Positions 1 to 5,656 of a stretch of 5,656 nucleotides of DNA are shown here, one piece after another. Within the stretch, counting starts at the first letter, position 1. The number at the start of each line of letters is the position of its first letter. A program made the position numbers and the translations under genes. The notes beneath the pieces were generated by a model. It did not search any database and was not told the DNA's origin. It saw only the letters and a list, made by a program, of their open reading frames with translations. The stretch comes from Candidatus Aminicenantota bacterium. Lineage in GTDB: Bacteria > Acidobacteriota > Aminicenantia > Aminicenantales > UBA8522. Where the stretch lies: assembly GCA_003524335.1 (NCBI GenBank), contig DQHV01000257.1:1-5656 (forward strand), written 5' to 3'.

Positions 1-41
1 GGACGGTCGGAGCAGGAACGGTCACGGAGATCTTGGAGTAG
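1..41 (+). CDS. tuf: Elongation factor Tu, C-terminal tip (partial)
   Basis: Reading from base 3, the twelve codons before the TAG stop give TVGAGTVTEILE. This matches the very conserved end of EF-Tu domain 3 (family consensus ...GRTVGAGVVTEILE), and the leading GG fits the end of the preceding Arg codon. EF-Tu is the GTPase that carries aminoacyl-tRNA to the ribosomal A site. Only its last residues lie in the window, so nothing can be said about the rest of the protein or its start. The stop is followed after 12 nt by rpmG, the usual bacterial order, which supports the call. The next genes are probably co-transcribed with tuf, because no terminator hairpin with a T-tract follows the stop. 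Confidence 0.93.
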   Translation, partial: TVGAGTVTEILE

Positions 42-53
42 CTCGAGACCAGA

Positions 54-203
54 ATGAGAGAACTGATCACCCTGCAGTGTTCGGAGTGCAAGCGGCGGAA
101 CTACACCTCCACGCGGAATAAGAAGACACAGACGGAACGTCTGGAAACCAAGAAATACTGCAAGTTCTGCCGGAAACATACACTTCACAAGGAAGTGAAG
201 TGA
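54..203 (+). CDS. rpmG: 50S ribosomal protein L33 (zinc-binding form)
   Basis: A 49-residue protein starting [17 protein letters not shown] and ending in KHTLHKEVK, the normal L33 length and pattern. L33 sits near the E site of the large subunit. Two CxxC pairs (C9/C12 and C36/C39) form the zinc ribbon, so this is the C+ paralogue type, not the cysteine-free form. ATG 54 is the only sensible start, because the family's RE-x-I/V-T-L-x-C opening begins there. No strong Shine-Dalgarno sequence precedes it (only a GAG at 45-47 and a GGAG at 35-38 within the tuf end), so translation may be coupled to tuf 12 nt upstream. It is too short for most gene-length cut-offs but is a clear gene. Confidence 0.96.
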   Translation: MRELITLQCSECKRRNYTSTRNKKTQTERLETKKYCKFCRKHTLHKEVK

Positions 204-252
204 TCCGAGGCCAGACTGCAGATTCCGATTATGAGAGGAAAGAACGTCGGGA

Positions 253-326
<74 letters not shown>

Positions 327-333
327 CCCTTGC

Positions 334-358
334 TTCTGCTGAGAAGAGAGCAGCAGGA
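334..358 (+). other. Possible small hairpin between tRNA-Trp and secE
   Basis: Bases 334-341 (TTCTGCTG) can pair with 351-358 (CAGCAGGA), giving about 8 bp with one G-U pair and a 9-nt purine-rich loop. No T-run follows, so it does not look like a factor-independent terminator. It could be a processing or stability element between the tRNA and the secE message, or chance. The stem lies in a run of CTG/CAG-like repeats that pairs easily, so weight is low. Confidence 0.25.
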
Positions 359-414
359 ACGCACTCACTCCCGTAGACCAAAGGAGGAATGAGCTCAGGA
401 CGGAGCGTTGATTT

Positions 415-422
415 GGAGAGAG
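415..422 (+). promoter_or_regulatory. secE ribosome binding site
   Basis: GGAGAGAG is a purine-rich Shine-Dalgarno-like stretch. Its GAGAG part (418-422) ends 7 nt before ATG 430, and its GGAG part (415-418) ends 5 nt before an in-frame TTG at 424. It therefore does not fully separate the two starts. ATG is preferred because it is the stronger codon. Confidence 0.55.
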
Positions 423-429
423 ATTGCCC

Positions 430-642
430 ATGGAACAAAAGATAAGATGGTATAAGCGCTTCTTCAATTTCTTGAAGGAGGTGCGGGCCGAGCTCAGGAA
501 GGTCTCCTGGCCTTCCCGGAACGAGGTCTACAGCACGACCTTGGTCGTCATCATCGCCATGTTGTTCTTTGGCTTCTACCTCTATCTTATGGATGCCGTC
601 TTTTCCTGGGTCCTCCTGAAGATCAAGGCGTTCTTCGGCTGA
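430..642 (+). CDS. secE: Preprotein translocase subunit SecE
   Basis: A 70-residue protein, the typical size of the short, single-span SecE found outside the enterobacteria. SecE clamps SecY in the SecYEG channel that exports and inserts proteins at the inner membrane. Visible parts are a basic amphipathic N-terminal helix (about residues 1-18), the family hallmark hinge around EVRAELRKVSWPSRNEV (about 17-33), then one membrane span (about 36-58, TTLVVIIAMLFFGFYLYLMD region) and a short tail. The Lys-Val-Ser-Trp-Pro-Ser motif is diagnostic. Two starts are possible in frame: TTG 424, which would add Met-Pro, and ATG 430, chosen here. nusG follows after 13 nt, as in most bacteria. Confidence 0.95.
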   Translation: MEQKIRWYKRFFNFLKEVRAELRKVSWPSRNEVYSTTLVVIIAMLFFGFYLYLMDAVFSWVLLKIKAFFG

Positions 643-655
643 GCAGGTTAGCAAT

Positions 656-1186
656 ATGGCAAAGAATTGGTATGTCGTTCACACCTATTCCGGTTTCGAG
701 AAATTCGTGGCCGAATCGGTCCGCCAGCGGGCGATCGAGTTGAGCCTGGAGGACCAGTTCGGGCAGATCATCATCCCGACCGAGGACGTCATCGAGATCA
801 AAGCCGGACGGAAGGTTGTCTCTACGAAGAGGTCCTATCCGGGGTACATCCTGGTCGAGATGGAGATGAGCGACGAAAACTGGCACCTCGTCCGGGAGAC
901 TCCCAAGGTGACGGGTTTCGTGGGTTCGGGCAAGAAGCCCTCCGCCCTCAACCGGGACGAGGTCGGTCAAATCGTCGAGCACATGGAAACCACTTCCGAA
1001 AAGCCCAAGCCCAAGCACTCCTTCGAGAAAGGCGAAGCCGTCCGGATCATCGACGGCCCGTTCTTCAATTTCAACGGGATCGTCGAAGAGGTCAACCACG
1101 AGAAGAGCACGCTCAAGGTCCTGGTCACGATTTTCGGCCGCTCGACTCCCGTGGAGCTGGAGTTCCTGCAGGTGGAGAAGATCTAG
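656..1186 (+). CDS. nusG: Transcription termination/antitermination factor NusG
   Basis: A 176-residue protein of standard bacterial NusG length with both domains. The NGN domain spans about residues 3-110, with [16 protein letters not shown] at the start and the conserved YPGYILVEM strand near 61-70; it binds the clamp of RNA polymerase and suppresses pausing. A charged linker (about 111-121) leads to the C-terminal KOW domain (about 122-176), with [21 protein letters not shown] matching the KOW signature; this domain contacts Rho or ribosomal protein S10/NusE. There is no extra inserted domain between them. The start ATG is preceded by a modest AGG (645-647) 8 nt upstream. It lies 13 nt after secE, and the stop codon overlaps the rplK ribosome binding site, so coupling to rplK is likely. 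Confidence 0.98.
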   Translation: MAKNWYVVHTYSGFEKFVAESVRQRAIELSLEDQFGQIIIPTEDVIEIKAGRKVVSTKRSYPGYILVEMEMSDENWHLVRETPKVTGFVGSGKKPSALNRDEVGQIVEHMETTSEKPKPKHSFEKGEAVRIIDGPFFNFNGIVEEVNHEKSTLKVLVTIFGRSTPVELEFLQVEKI

Positions 1187-1190
1187 GAGG
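1185..1190 (+). promoter_or_regulatory. rplK Shine-Dalgarno, overlapping the nusG stop
   Basis: AGGAGG is a near-perfect anti-16S match. It begins inside the nusG TAG stop (1184-1186) and ends 5 nt before ATG 1196. The overlap means ribosomes finishing nusG pass through the rplK initiation site. The whole nusG-rplK spacer is 9 nt. Confidence 0.85.
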
Positions 1191-1195
1191 GAAGG

Positions 1196-1627
1196 ATGTC
1201 AAAGGAAGTTGTCGCCCGCATCAAGCTTCAGATCGCGGCCGGTCAGGCCAGTCCGGCGCCGCCGGTCGGCCCGGCGCTGGGCCAGCACAACGTCAACATC
1301 ATGGATTTCGTCCGCCAGTTTAACGAGAAGACCCGGGGGATGGAGGAGGGGGCGATCATCCCGGTCATGATCACGGTCTACAAGGACAAGAGGTTCGTCT
1401 TCGAGCTCAAAACCCCTCCGGCCTCTTACCTGTTGAAGAAGGCCGCCGGCATTGCCAAAGGCTCGGGAGCGCCGAACAAGGAAAAGGTCGGCCAGGTGAC
1501 CCGGAAGCAGATCGAGGACATCGCCCGGGTGAAGCTCCCCGACCTCAACGCCAACGACCTGGAAGCGGCCAAGAAGATAATCGAAGGTACGGCCAGGAAC
1601 ATGGGATTGGAGATCGTCAGTGAGTAA
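1196..1627 (+). CDS. rplK: 50S ribosomal protein L11
   Basis: A 143-residue protein, normal for L11. L11 binds the GTPase-associated region of 23S rRNA at the base of the L7/L12 stalk and is needed for RelA activation by uncharged tRNA. The N-terminal domain (about 1-70) carries the proline-rich [11 protein letters not shown] stretch (20-30), including P22 and P23, the surface that thiopeptides such as thiostrepton contact in other bacteria. The C-terminal rRNA-binding domain (about 75-143) has [20 protein letters not shown] (72-91) and ends in [13 protein letters not shown]. The start is set by the strong AGGAGG upstream. Its last 8 bases overlap rplA, so L11 and L1 synthesis is probably translationally coupled. 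Confidence 0.98.
   Translation: MSKEVVARIKLQIAAGQASPAPPVGPALGQHNVNIMDFVRQFNEKTRGMEEGAIIPVMITVYKDKRFVFELKTPPASYLLKKAAGIAKGSGAPNKEKVGQVTRKQIEDIARVKLPDLNANDLEAAKKIIEGTARNMGLEIVSE
1609..1612 (+). promoter_or_regulatory. rplA ribosome binding site inside rplK
   Basis: GGAG within the rplK coding end lies 7 nt before the GTG at 1620. This supports the GTG as the L1 start, giving an 8-nt overlap with rplK. Confidence 0.7.
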
Positions 1628-2312
1628 ACGAGGAAAGAAATACGCCAAGGCCAAGGAGCTGGTCACCCAGCCAGAGTATACCATCGAGGAGGCGGTGAGC
1701 GTCCTCAAGAAGGCGGGTTACGCCAAGTTCGACGAGTCGGTGGACATTGCTATGCGACTGGGAGTCAACCCCAAGCACTCCGACCAGATGGTCCGGGGGA
1801 CGATCATCCTCCCTCACGGGACCGGCAAGTCGAAGAAGATCTGCGTCATCGCCTCGGGCGAAAAAATAAAGGAAGCCGAAGAAGCAGGAGCGAACTACGC
1901 CGGCGGCGAGGAGCTGGTCGAGAAGATCGCCGGCGGCTGGATCGATTTCGACGTCGTCATCGCGACACCGGACGTGATGAGGGCGGTCGGCAAACTGGGC
2001 CGGATCCTCGGCACCAAGGGACTGATGCCCAACCCCAAGTCGGGGACGGTGACCTTCGATATCAAAAAGGCCGTCGACGAGACGAAGGCCGGCAAGGTCG
2101 AGTTCCGCGTCGACAAGACCGCCATCCTTCATTCCACGGTCGGCAAGGTCTCCTTCCCGGAGGGGAAGCTGGTGGACAATATCCGGACCTACATCCAGGC
2201 CGTCGTCCATGCCAAGCCCGCGGCCGCCAAGGGAAAATATATCCGCAGCATGTCCATTTCGTCGACGATGGGGCCCAGCTTCAGGATTACTGAGGCCATT
2301 CTGGAGAAATAG
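1620..2312 (+). CDS. rplA: 50S ribosomal protein L1 (GTG start)
   Basis: A 230-residue protein matching the usual 225-235 residues of bacterial L1. L1 forms the mobile L1 stalk that helps deacylated tRNA leave the E site, and in many bacteria it also represses its own operon. Domain I is made of the N- and C-terminal parts (about 1-67 and 160-230) and has the opening [14 protein letters not shown]. Domain II (about 68-159) carries the family signature [16 protein letters not shown] (125-140). The C-terminal [18 protein letters not shown] (205-221 region) is typical. The GTG start is supported by GGAG 7 nt upstream and by the family N-terminus beginning there. It overlaps rplK by 8 nt and ends 10 nt before rplJ. 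Confidence 0.98.
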   Translation: MSKRGKKYAKAKELVTQPEYTIEEAVSVLKKAGYAKFDESVDIAMRLGVNPKHSDQMVRGTIILPHGTGKSKKICVIASGEKIKEAEEAGANYAGGEELVEKIAGGWIDFDVVIATPDVMRAVGKLGRILGTKGLMPNPKSGTVTFDIKKAVDETKAGKVEFRVDKTAILHSTVGKVSFPEGKLVDNIRTYIQAVVHAKPAAAKGKYIRSMSISSTMGPSFRITEAILEK

Positions 2313-2315
2313 GAG
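2311..2315 (+). promoter_or_regulatory. rplJ Shine-Dalgarno, overlapping the rplA stop
   Basis: AGGAG starts within the rplA TAG stop (2310-2312) and ends 7 nt before the GTG at 2323. It decides the rplJ start: the open frame extends upstream into rplA, but only this GTG has a well-placed site and gives a normal L10 N-terminus. Confidence 0.8.
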
Positions 2316-2322
2316 AGCGACG

Positions 2323-2835
2323 GTGAAGCGAGACGCGAAAGCCCAAATGATCAAGAGCATGGAGGAGGATTTCGGAGGCCAGAAAACCGTCTACCTCCTG
2401 GATTACACCGGCATGAAGGTCTCTCAGGCTGTGGCCTTGAGGAAGCTCTTGAAGAAGAGCTCATACGACTTCAAGGTCGTTAAGAACCGCTTGGCCCTGC
2501 GCGCCCTGAAGGAGGAAGTCCCCGCGGAACTGCGGTCCTATTTTCAGAAACCCACGGCCATCGCCCTGGCCGCCGCGGAGCCCGTGAGGCTGGCCCGGAT
2601 GCTCAAGGATTTCTCCGTCCAAAACAAGGTCATGTCCTTCAAGGGCGGGTTGTTCGAAGGCCGGCTCCTGCCCCCGGAGCGATTCGATGAGGTCTGCAGG
2701 CTGGCGTCCCGGGAGGAATTGCTCGGGAAAGTCGGCTATCTGATGGCCTTCCCCCTCATCCAGCTGCTGAGGACTTGGCAGGCGCCCCTCTCGCAGATGG
2801 GAGGTTTGTTGAGTCAATTCAAAGAAAAAAAATAG
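2323..2835 (+). CDS. rplJ: 50S ribosomal protein L10 (GTG start)
   Basis: A 170-residue protein from GTG, a normal L10 size. L10 anchors the stalk: its N-terminal domain binds 23S rRNA next to L11, and its long C-terminal helix binds L7/L12 dimers. Visible hallmarks are [20 protein letters not shown] (21-40), the [12 protein letters not shown] motif (51-62, compare VVKNTLARRA in relatives), KPTAIAL (76-82), and a helix-rich C-terminus from about 135 that should carry the L7/L12 sites. The open frame continues upstream of the GTG to 2209 within rplA, but that extension is an out-of-frame reading of L1 and was discarded. An internal ATG at codon 9 is less likely. rplL follows after 13 nt, as in the conserved rplJL pair. 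Confidence 0.97.
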   Translation: MKRDAKAQMIKSMEEDFGGQKTVYLLDYTGMKVSQAVALRKLLKKSSYDFKVVKNRLALRALKEEVPAELRSYFQKPTAIALAAAEPVRLARMLKDFSVQNKVMSFKGGLFEGRLLPPERFDEVCRLASREELLGKVGYLMAFPLIQLLRTWQAPLSQMGGLLSQFKEKK

Positions 2836-2838
2836 GTC

Positions 2839-2843
2839 GGAGG
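2839..2843 (+). promoter_or_regulatory. rplL Shine-Dalgarno
   Basis: GGAGG lies 5 nt before ATG 2849 and is followed by an A-rich stretch. It is among the strongest sites in the window. That fits the need for four to six L7/L12 copies per ribosome, and it also confirms the slightly long L7/L12 N-terminus. Confidence 0.75.
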
Positions 2844-2848
2844 TAAAA

Positions 2849-3259
2849 ATGACCAAAGCCAAAGAAGAGGCAACCAAACTAAGCAAGGACCAGTTTTTCG
2901 CCCACCTGGACAACCTGACCGTCCTGGAACTGGCCGACTACATCAAGGAGTTCGAAACCCGCTACGGCATCAGCGCCGCCGCCGTACCGCTGGCCCTGCC
3001 GGGAGCCGCGGCCGCGCCCGGAGCCGAGGCCAAGGCAGAGGAAGTGAAGACCGAGTTCACGGTCGTCCTCAAAACTGCCGGCGACAAGAAAATCAACGTC
3101 ATCAAGATCGTCCGGGAGATCACCAGCCTTGGCCTGAAAGAGGCCAAGGACCTGGTGGATTCCGTGCCCAAGCCCGTTAAGGAGAAGGTCAGCAAAGAAG
3201 AGGCCGAGTCGATCAAAGCTAAATTTGAGGAGATGGGAGCGACCGTCGAGCTGCAGTAA
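2849..3259 (+). CDS. rplL: 50S ribosomal protein L7/L12
   Basis: A 136-residue acidic stalk protein, somewhat longer than the usual 118-130. The N-terminal dimerisation and L10-binding domain runs to about residue 42 ([20 protein letters not shown]). An Ala/Pro-rich hinge (about 43-66) follows, then the C-terminal domain (67-136) that recruits EF-Tu, EF-G and other translational GTPases. The most conserved stretch, [13 protein letters not shown] (95-107), is intact. Compared with E. coli L7/L12 there are about 8 extra residues at the N-terminus ([10 protein letters not shown]...), and the GGAGG site supports this start. The gene follows rplJ directly and is separated from rpoB by 68 nt. Confidence 0.98.
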   Translation: MTKAKEEATKLSKDQFFAHLDNLTVLELADYIKEFETRYGISAAAVPLALPGAAAAPGAEAKAEEVKTEFTVVLKTAGDKKINVIKIVREITSLGLKEAKDLVDSVPKPVKEKVSKEEAESIKAKFEEMGATVELQ

Positions 3260-3327
3260 GCCGCCTTCTGAGGGGGATCGCCTTTTAGAGAGAGGGATAA
3301 TGAAAAGATTCTTGTCCGAGAGTTAAC

Positions 3328-5656
3328 ATGCGCAAGGAATCTGAAATTTCAAACCACCGCATCGAGCGGACCGATTTCGCCAAGATCGGGACGCAGTTTC
3401 CGATGCCCGACCTTTTGGCCATCCAGCGGCAGTCCTATGCCGAGTTTCTGCAGATGGACCTCCTGCCCGAGGAGCGGAAAGACACAGGCCTGCAGTCTGC
3501 CTTCAAGGATATCTTTCCCATCTCCGACTTCAAGGAGACCACGGCGCTTGACTTCATCAGCTACTCGATCGGGAACTGGGAGTGTAAGTGCGGAAGGCTG
3601 AAGGGGGTGGAGAACTCCCGGGCCCGCTGCAAGTCCTGCGATACTCTCCTGACCGCCGATCTGGAGCTGACCGAAAAAGAGATCTGTCCCTACTGCAGCG
3701 CCATGAGAAAGATCGAGACGCCCACCTGCGAGCACTGCGGGGACAGGGTAAGGCTGAAGCTCAAATACAATCCCATCGAATGCATCCAGAAAGGCTACAC
3801 CTTCTCCGTTCCCCTGCGGCTGAAGGTCCGCCTGATCTCCTGGGAAAAAGATGCCAACACCAAGTCGAAAAGGCTCAAACACATCAAGGAGCAGGAGGTC
3901 TATTTTGGAGACATCCCCCTGATGACCGACAAGGGGACCTTCATCTTCAACGGCATTGAGCGGGTCGTGGTCAGCCAGCTCCAGAGATCGCCCGGCGTCT
4001 TCTTCCGGCCCGGAGAGACGAAGGGCTTCTTCATCGGGAAGATCATCCCTTACCGGGGGGCTTGGGTCGAGTTCGAGTTCGACGCCAAGAATACCCTGTT
4101 TGTCCGGCTGGACAGGAAGAAAAAATTCCTGGCCTCGGTCTTCCTGCGGGCCCTCGGGTTCGGCTCGGACGAAGAGATCATCCGTCTCTTTTACAATGTC
4201 TACAAGATCATTCCCGAGGGCGGCCAGCTCCACTGGGAGCTCGCGGACCACCTGGCCGGGAAAACCGTTGGCGACGATGTCCTCGCCCCAAACTCTAAAA
4301 AAGTCCTCGCCCCCGCCCGGAAAAAGCTGACGGCCGGGATCATCCAGGAGTTGAGGGAAAAAGGGGTCAGCCGTGTTCCCCTTGTCAAGAAAGAGCTCCA
4401 GGGAGCTTACTCCCTAAGCTCGATCAAGGGCAAGGTCAAGGCGAACGAGGAGATGGGCGACGTGCAGCTCGACCTCCTGAGCGGGCGCGGCGAGCCCTTC
4501 GAAATCTTCTTCCCCGAGCTGGACAGGACGGGGATGATCATCAGCAACACCCTGAAGAAAGACCTTCGCAAGGATACCAGCCAGGCGCTGGCCGAGATCT
4601 ACCGGAAGCTGAGGCCGGGCGAGCCCCACACCATGGAGAGCGCCCACAACCTCTTTCGCAACCTGTTCTTCAACCCCCAGAAGTACAACTTCTCCCGCAT
4701 CGGCCGGTTGAAGTACAACATCAAGCTCGGCAAGGAAACCTCGCTCGAAGAGAAGATCCTCCAGCCCCTGGACTACGTCGAGGTTATCAAATACCTGCTG
4801 CGGCTCAGGCAGGGAGAGGGCACGGTCGATGATATCGACCATCTCGGCAACCGCCGGGTGCGGTCGGTGGGCGAACTGGTAGAGAACGGCTTCCGCATCG
4901 GCCTCACCCGCATGGAGAGGACGATCAAAGAGAAGATGACCATCAGTTCCGACCTGACCTCGGCCATGCCCCAGGACCTGATCAATTCCAAGCCGGTCAT
5001 CGCTGCTCTCAAAGAGTTTTTTGGCAGCTCCCAGCTCTCCCAATTCATGGACCAGATCAACAGCCTGGCCGAGATCACTCACAAGCGACGCCTGAGCGCC
5101 CTGGGGCCGGGAGGATTGAGTCGGGAGAGGGCCGGTTTCGAGGTCCGCGATATCCAGACTTCTCACTACGGCCGGATCTGCCCGGTGGAGACACCGGAAG
5201 GGCCGAACATCGGGCTGATCTCCTCACTCAGCTGCTATGCCCGGGTCAATGATTACGGGTTTGTCGAGACCCCCTACCGGAAGGTCCGCAAGGGTCGGAT
5301 CGTCGATTTCACCAAGGTCGTCCATCCCGGCGACAGCTCCTACAAGATCGGCGAGGTCGTGGAGAAAGAGGCCCTGTTCAAGACGGTCGAACAGCTCAAA
5401 CGGGGGAAAGTCAGGCAGCTTCCCGTAGTCGAGCCCTATTGCTTCTACCTGACGGCCTGGGAGGAGGAAAAGTACATCATCGCCCAGGCGAATGCCCCGG
5501 TCAGTGAAGAAGGCCGGTTTATCGGCGAATACGTCAGCGCCCGGCAGGCCGGCAATTTCAAAGACGTGCCCAAGGAGCAGGTCGACTACATCGACGTCTC
5601 CCCCAAGCAGCTCGTCTCCCTGTCCGCCGCCCTGATCCCGTTCCTCGAGCATGACG
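3328..5656 (+). CDS. rpoB: DNA-directed RNA polymerase subunit beta (5' part, partial)
   Basis: An unbroken frame of 776 codons running off the right edge. The family start [17 protein letters not shown] (14-30) sits just after ATG 3328, and an in-frame TGA at 3301 rules out a longer protein. Landmarks in order: [18 protein letters not shown] (188-205), RSPGVFF (220-226), IIPYRG (239-244), an SI1/betai4-like insertion (about 300-400), [16 protein letters not shown] (501-516), the rifampicin region [13 protein letters not shown]...[13 protein letters not shown] (564-596) and [11 protein letters not shown] (621-631). It ends at PFLEHD, before the polymerase's second half. Two segments are longer than in E. 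coli: a Cys-rich insert at about 83-150 with pairs C86/C88, C101/C104, C120/C123 and C134/C137, and an expansion at 654-706. A weak GAGAG (3318-3322) precedes the start by 5 nt. Confidence 0.98.
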   Translation, partial: MRKESEISNHRIERTDFAKIGTQFPMPDLLAIQRQSYAEFLQMDLLPEERKDTGLQSAFKDIFPISDFKETTALDFISYSIGNWECKCGRLKGVENSRARCKSCDTLLTADLELTEKEICPYCSAMRKIETPTCEHCGDRVRLKLKYNPIECIQKGYTFSVPLRLKVRLISWEKDANTKSKRLKHIKEQEVYFGDIPLMTDKGTFIFNGIERVVVSQLQRSPGVFFRPGETKGFFIGKIIPYRGAWVEFEFDAKNTLFVRLDRKKKFLASVFLRALGFGSDEEIIRLFYNVYKIIPEGGQLHWELADHLAGKTVGDDVLAPNSKKVLAPARKKLTAGIIQELREKGVSRVPLVKKELQGAYSLSSIKGKVKANEEMGDVQLDLLSGRGEPFEIFFPELDRTGMIISNTLKKDLRKDTSQALAEIYRKLRPGEPHTMESAHNLFRNLFFNPQKYNFSRIGRLKYNIKLGKETSLEEKILQPLDYVEVIKYLLRLRQGEGTVDDIDHLGNRRVRSVGELVENGFRIGLTRMERTIKEKMTISSDLTSAMPQDLINSKPVIAALKEFFGSSQLSQFMDQINSLAEITHKRRLSALGPGGLSRERAGFEVRDIQTSHYGRICPVETPEGPNIGLISSLSCYARVNDYGFVETPYRKVRKGRIVDFTKVVHPGDSSYKIGEVVEKEALFKTVEQLKRGKVRQLPVVEPYCFYLTAWEEEKYIIAQANAPVSEEGRFIGEYVSARQAGNFKDVPKEQVDYIDVSPKQLVSLSAALIPFLEHD

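Noticed and set aside
204..252. Possible promoter before tRNA-Trp (GATTAT at 227-232 as a -10 box)
   Set aside because: No matching -35 hexamer lies at 16-18 nt upstream. Co-transcription with tuf-rpmG and tRNA processing explain the layout without a promoter.
667..1323. Plus-strand 218-codon frame overlapping nusG and rplK
   Set aside because: It is the +2 reading of nusG running into rplK, rich in Arg, Gly and Pro as expected of a frame shadow; nusG and L11 are certain in the other frames.
2209..2322. 38-codon upstream extension of L10
   Set aside because: It is an out-of-frame reading of the rplA 3' end. The GTG at 2323 has AGGAG at proper distance and gives the normal L10 length and N-terminus.
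3260..3300. Possible terminator after rplL
   Set aside because: The GC-rich stretch and the TTTT at 3283-3286 suggested one, but no stem of more than about 3 bp precedes the Ts. The direct repeat CGCCTT there is not an inverted repeat.
3349..4251. Minus-strand open frame of 300 codons antisense to rpoB
   Set aside because: It lies wholly opposite conserved RpoB. Long antisense frames are expected in G+C-rich genes, and its translation looks low-complexity and resembles no family I know.
4414..5166. Minus-strand open frame of 250 codons antisense to rpoB
   Set aside because: Same shadow effect: it sits opposite the highly conserved lobe and rifampicin regions and has no supporting ribosome site or family motif.

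Overview
The window is a compact, single-strand (+) stretch of core bacterial gene-expression genes. In order it holds the 3' tip of tuf (EF-Tu), rpmG (ribosomal protein L33), a tRNA-Trp(CCA) gene, secE, nusG, rplK (L11), rplA (L1), rplJ (L10), rplL (L7/L12) and the first 776 codons of rpoB, which runs off the right edge. This is the classical bacterial tuf–rpmG–trnW–secE–nusG–rplKAJL–rpoB(C) order. Every gene is intact within the window, and there are no mobile elements, CRISPR arrays or foreign-looking insertions. No gene-free stretch exceeds 300 bases: the longest gaps are about 103 nt between trnW and secE and 68 nt between rplL and rpoB.

Layout: positions 1-326 carry translation parts (EF-Tu end, L33, tRNA-Trp). 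Positions 430-1186 carry SecE, the small essential subunit of the SecYEG translocon, and NusG, the elongation factor that links RNA polymerase to ribosomes or Rho. Positions 1196-3259 encode the L1 stalk (L1) and the L10/L7-L12 stalk with its L11 base, which together form the flexible elements of the 50S subunit that handle deacylated tRNA and the translational GTPases. From 3328 onward comes the RNA polymerase beta subunit. The genes are tightly packed: nusG-rplK 9 nt apart, rplK/rplA overlapping by 8 nt, rplA-rplJ 10 nt, rplJ-rplL 13 nt. Co-transcription and translational coupling are therefore likely. I recognise no convincing promoter or factor-independent terminator inside the window.

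Organism: G+C is high (roughly high fifties to 60% by eye), L33 is the zinc-binding four-cysteine form, and the tRNA 3' CCA is not encoded. RpoB has a proteobacterial-type beta insertion (the SI1/betai4 region) plus two extra segments. The first is an about 60-residue cysteine-rich segment with four Cys pairs near residues 84-148; the second is an about 43-residue expansion just after the rifampicin region. From memory of RpoB sequences this combination resembles Acidobacteriota or a related lineage such as candidate phylum Aminicenantes. That assignment is an inference, not a search result.

No new multi-gene system is present. The observations most worth checking are the double zinc-ribbon-like insert in the RpoB lobe region, the second RpoB insert, the substitutions in the rifampicin-pocket loop, and the absence of leader space where L1 and L10 autoregulatory sites sit in well-studied bacteria.
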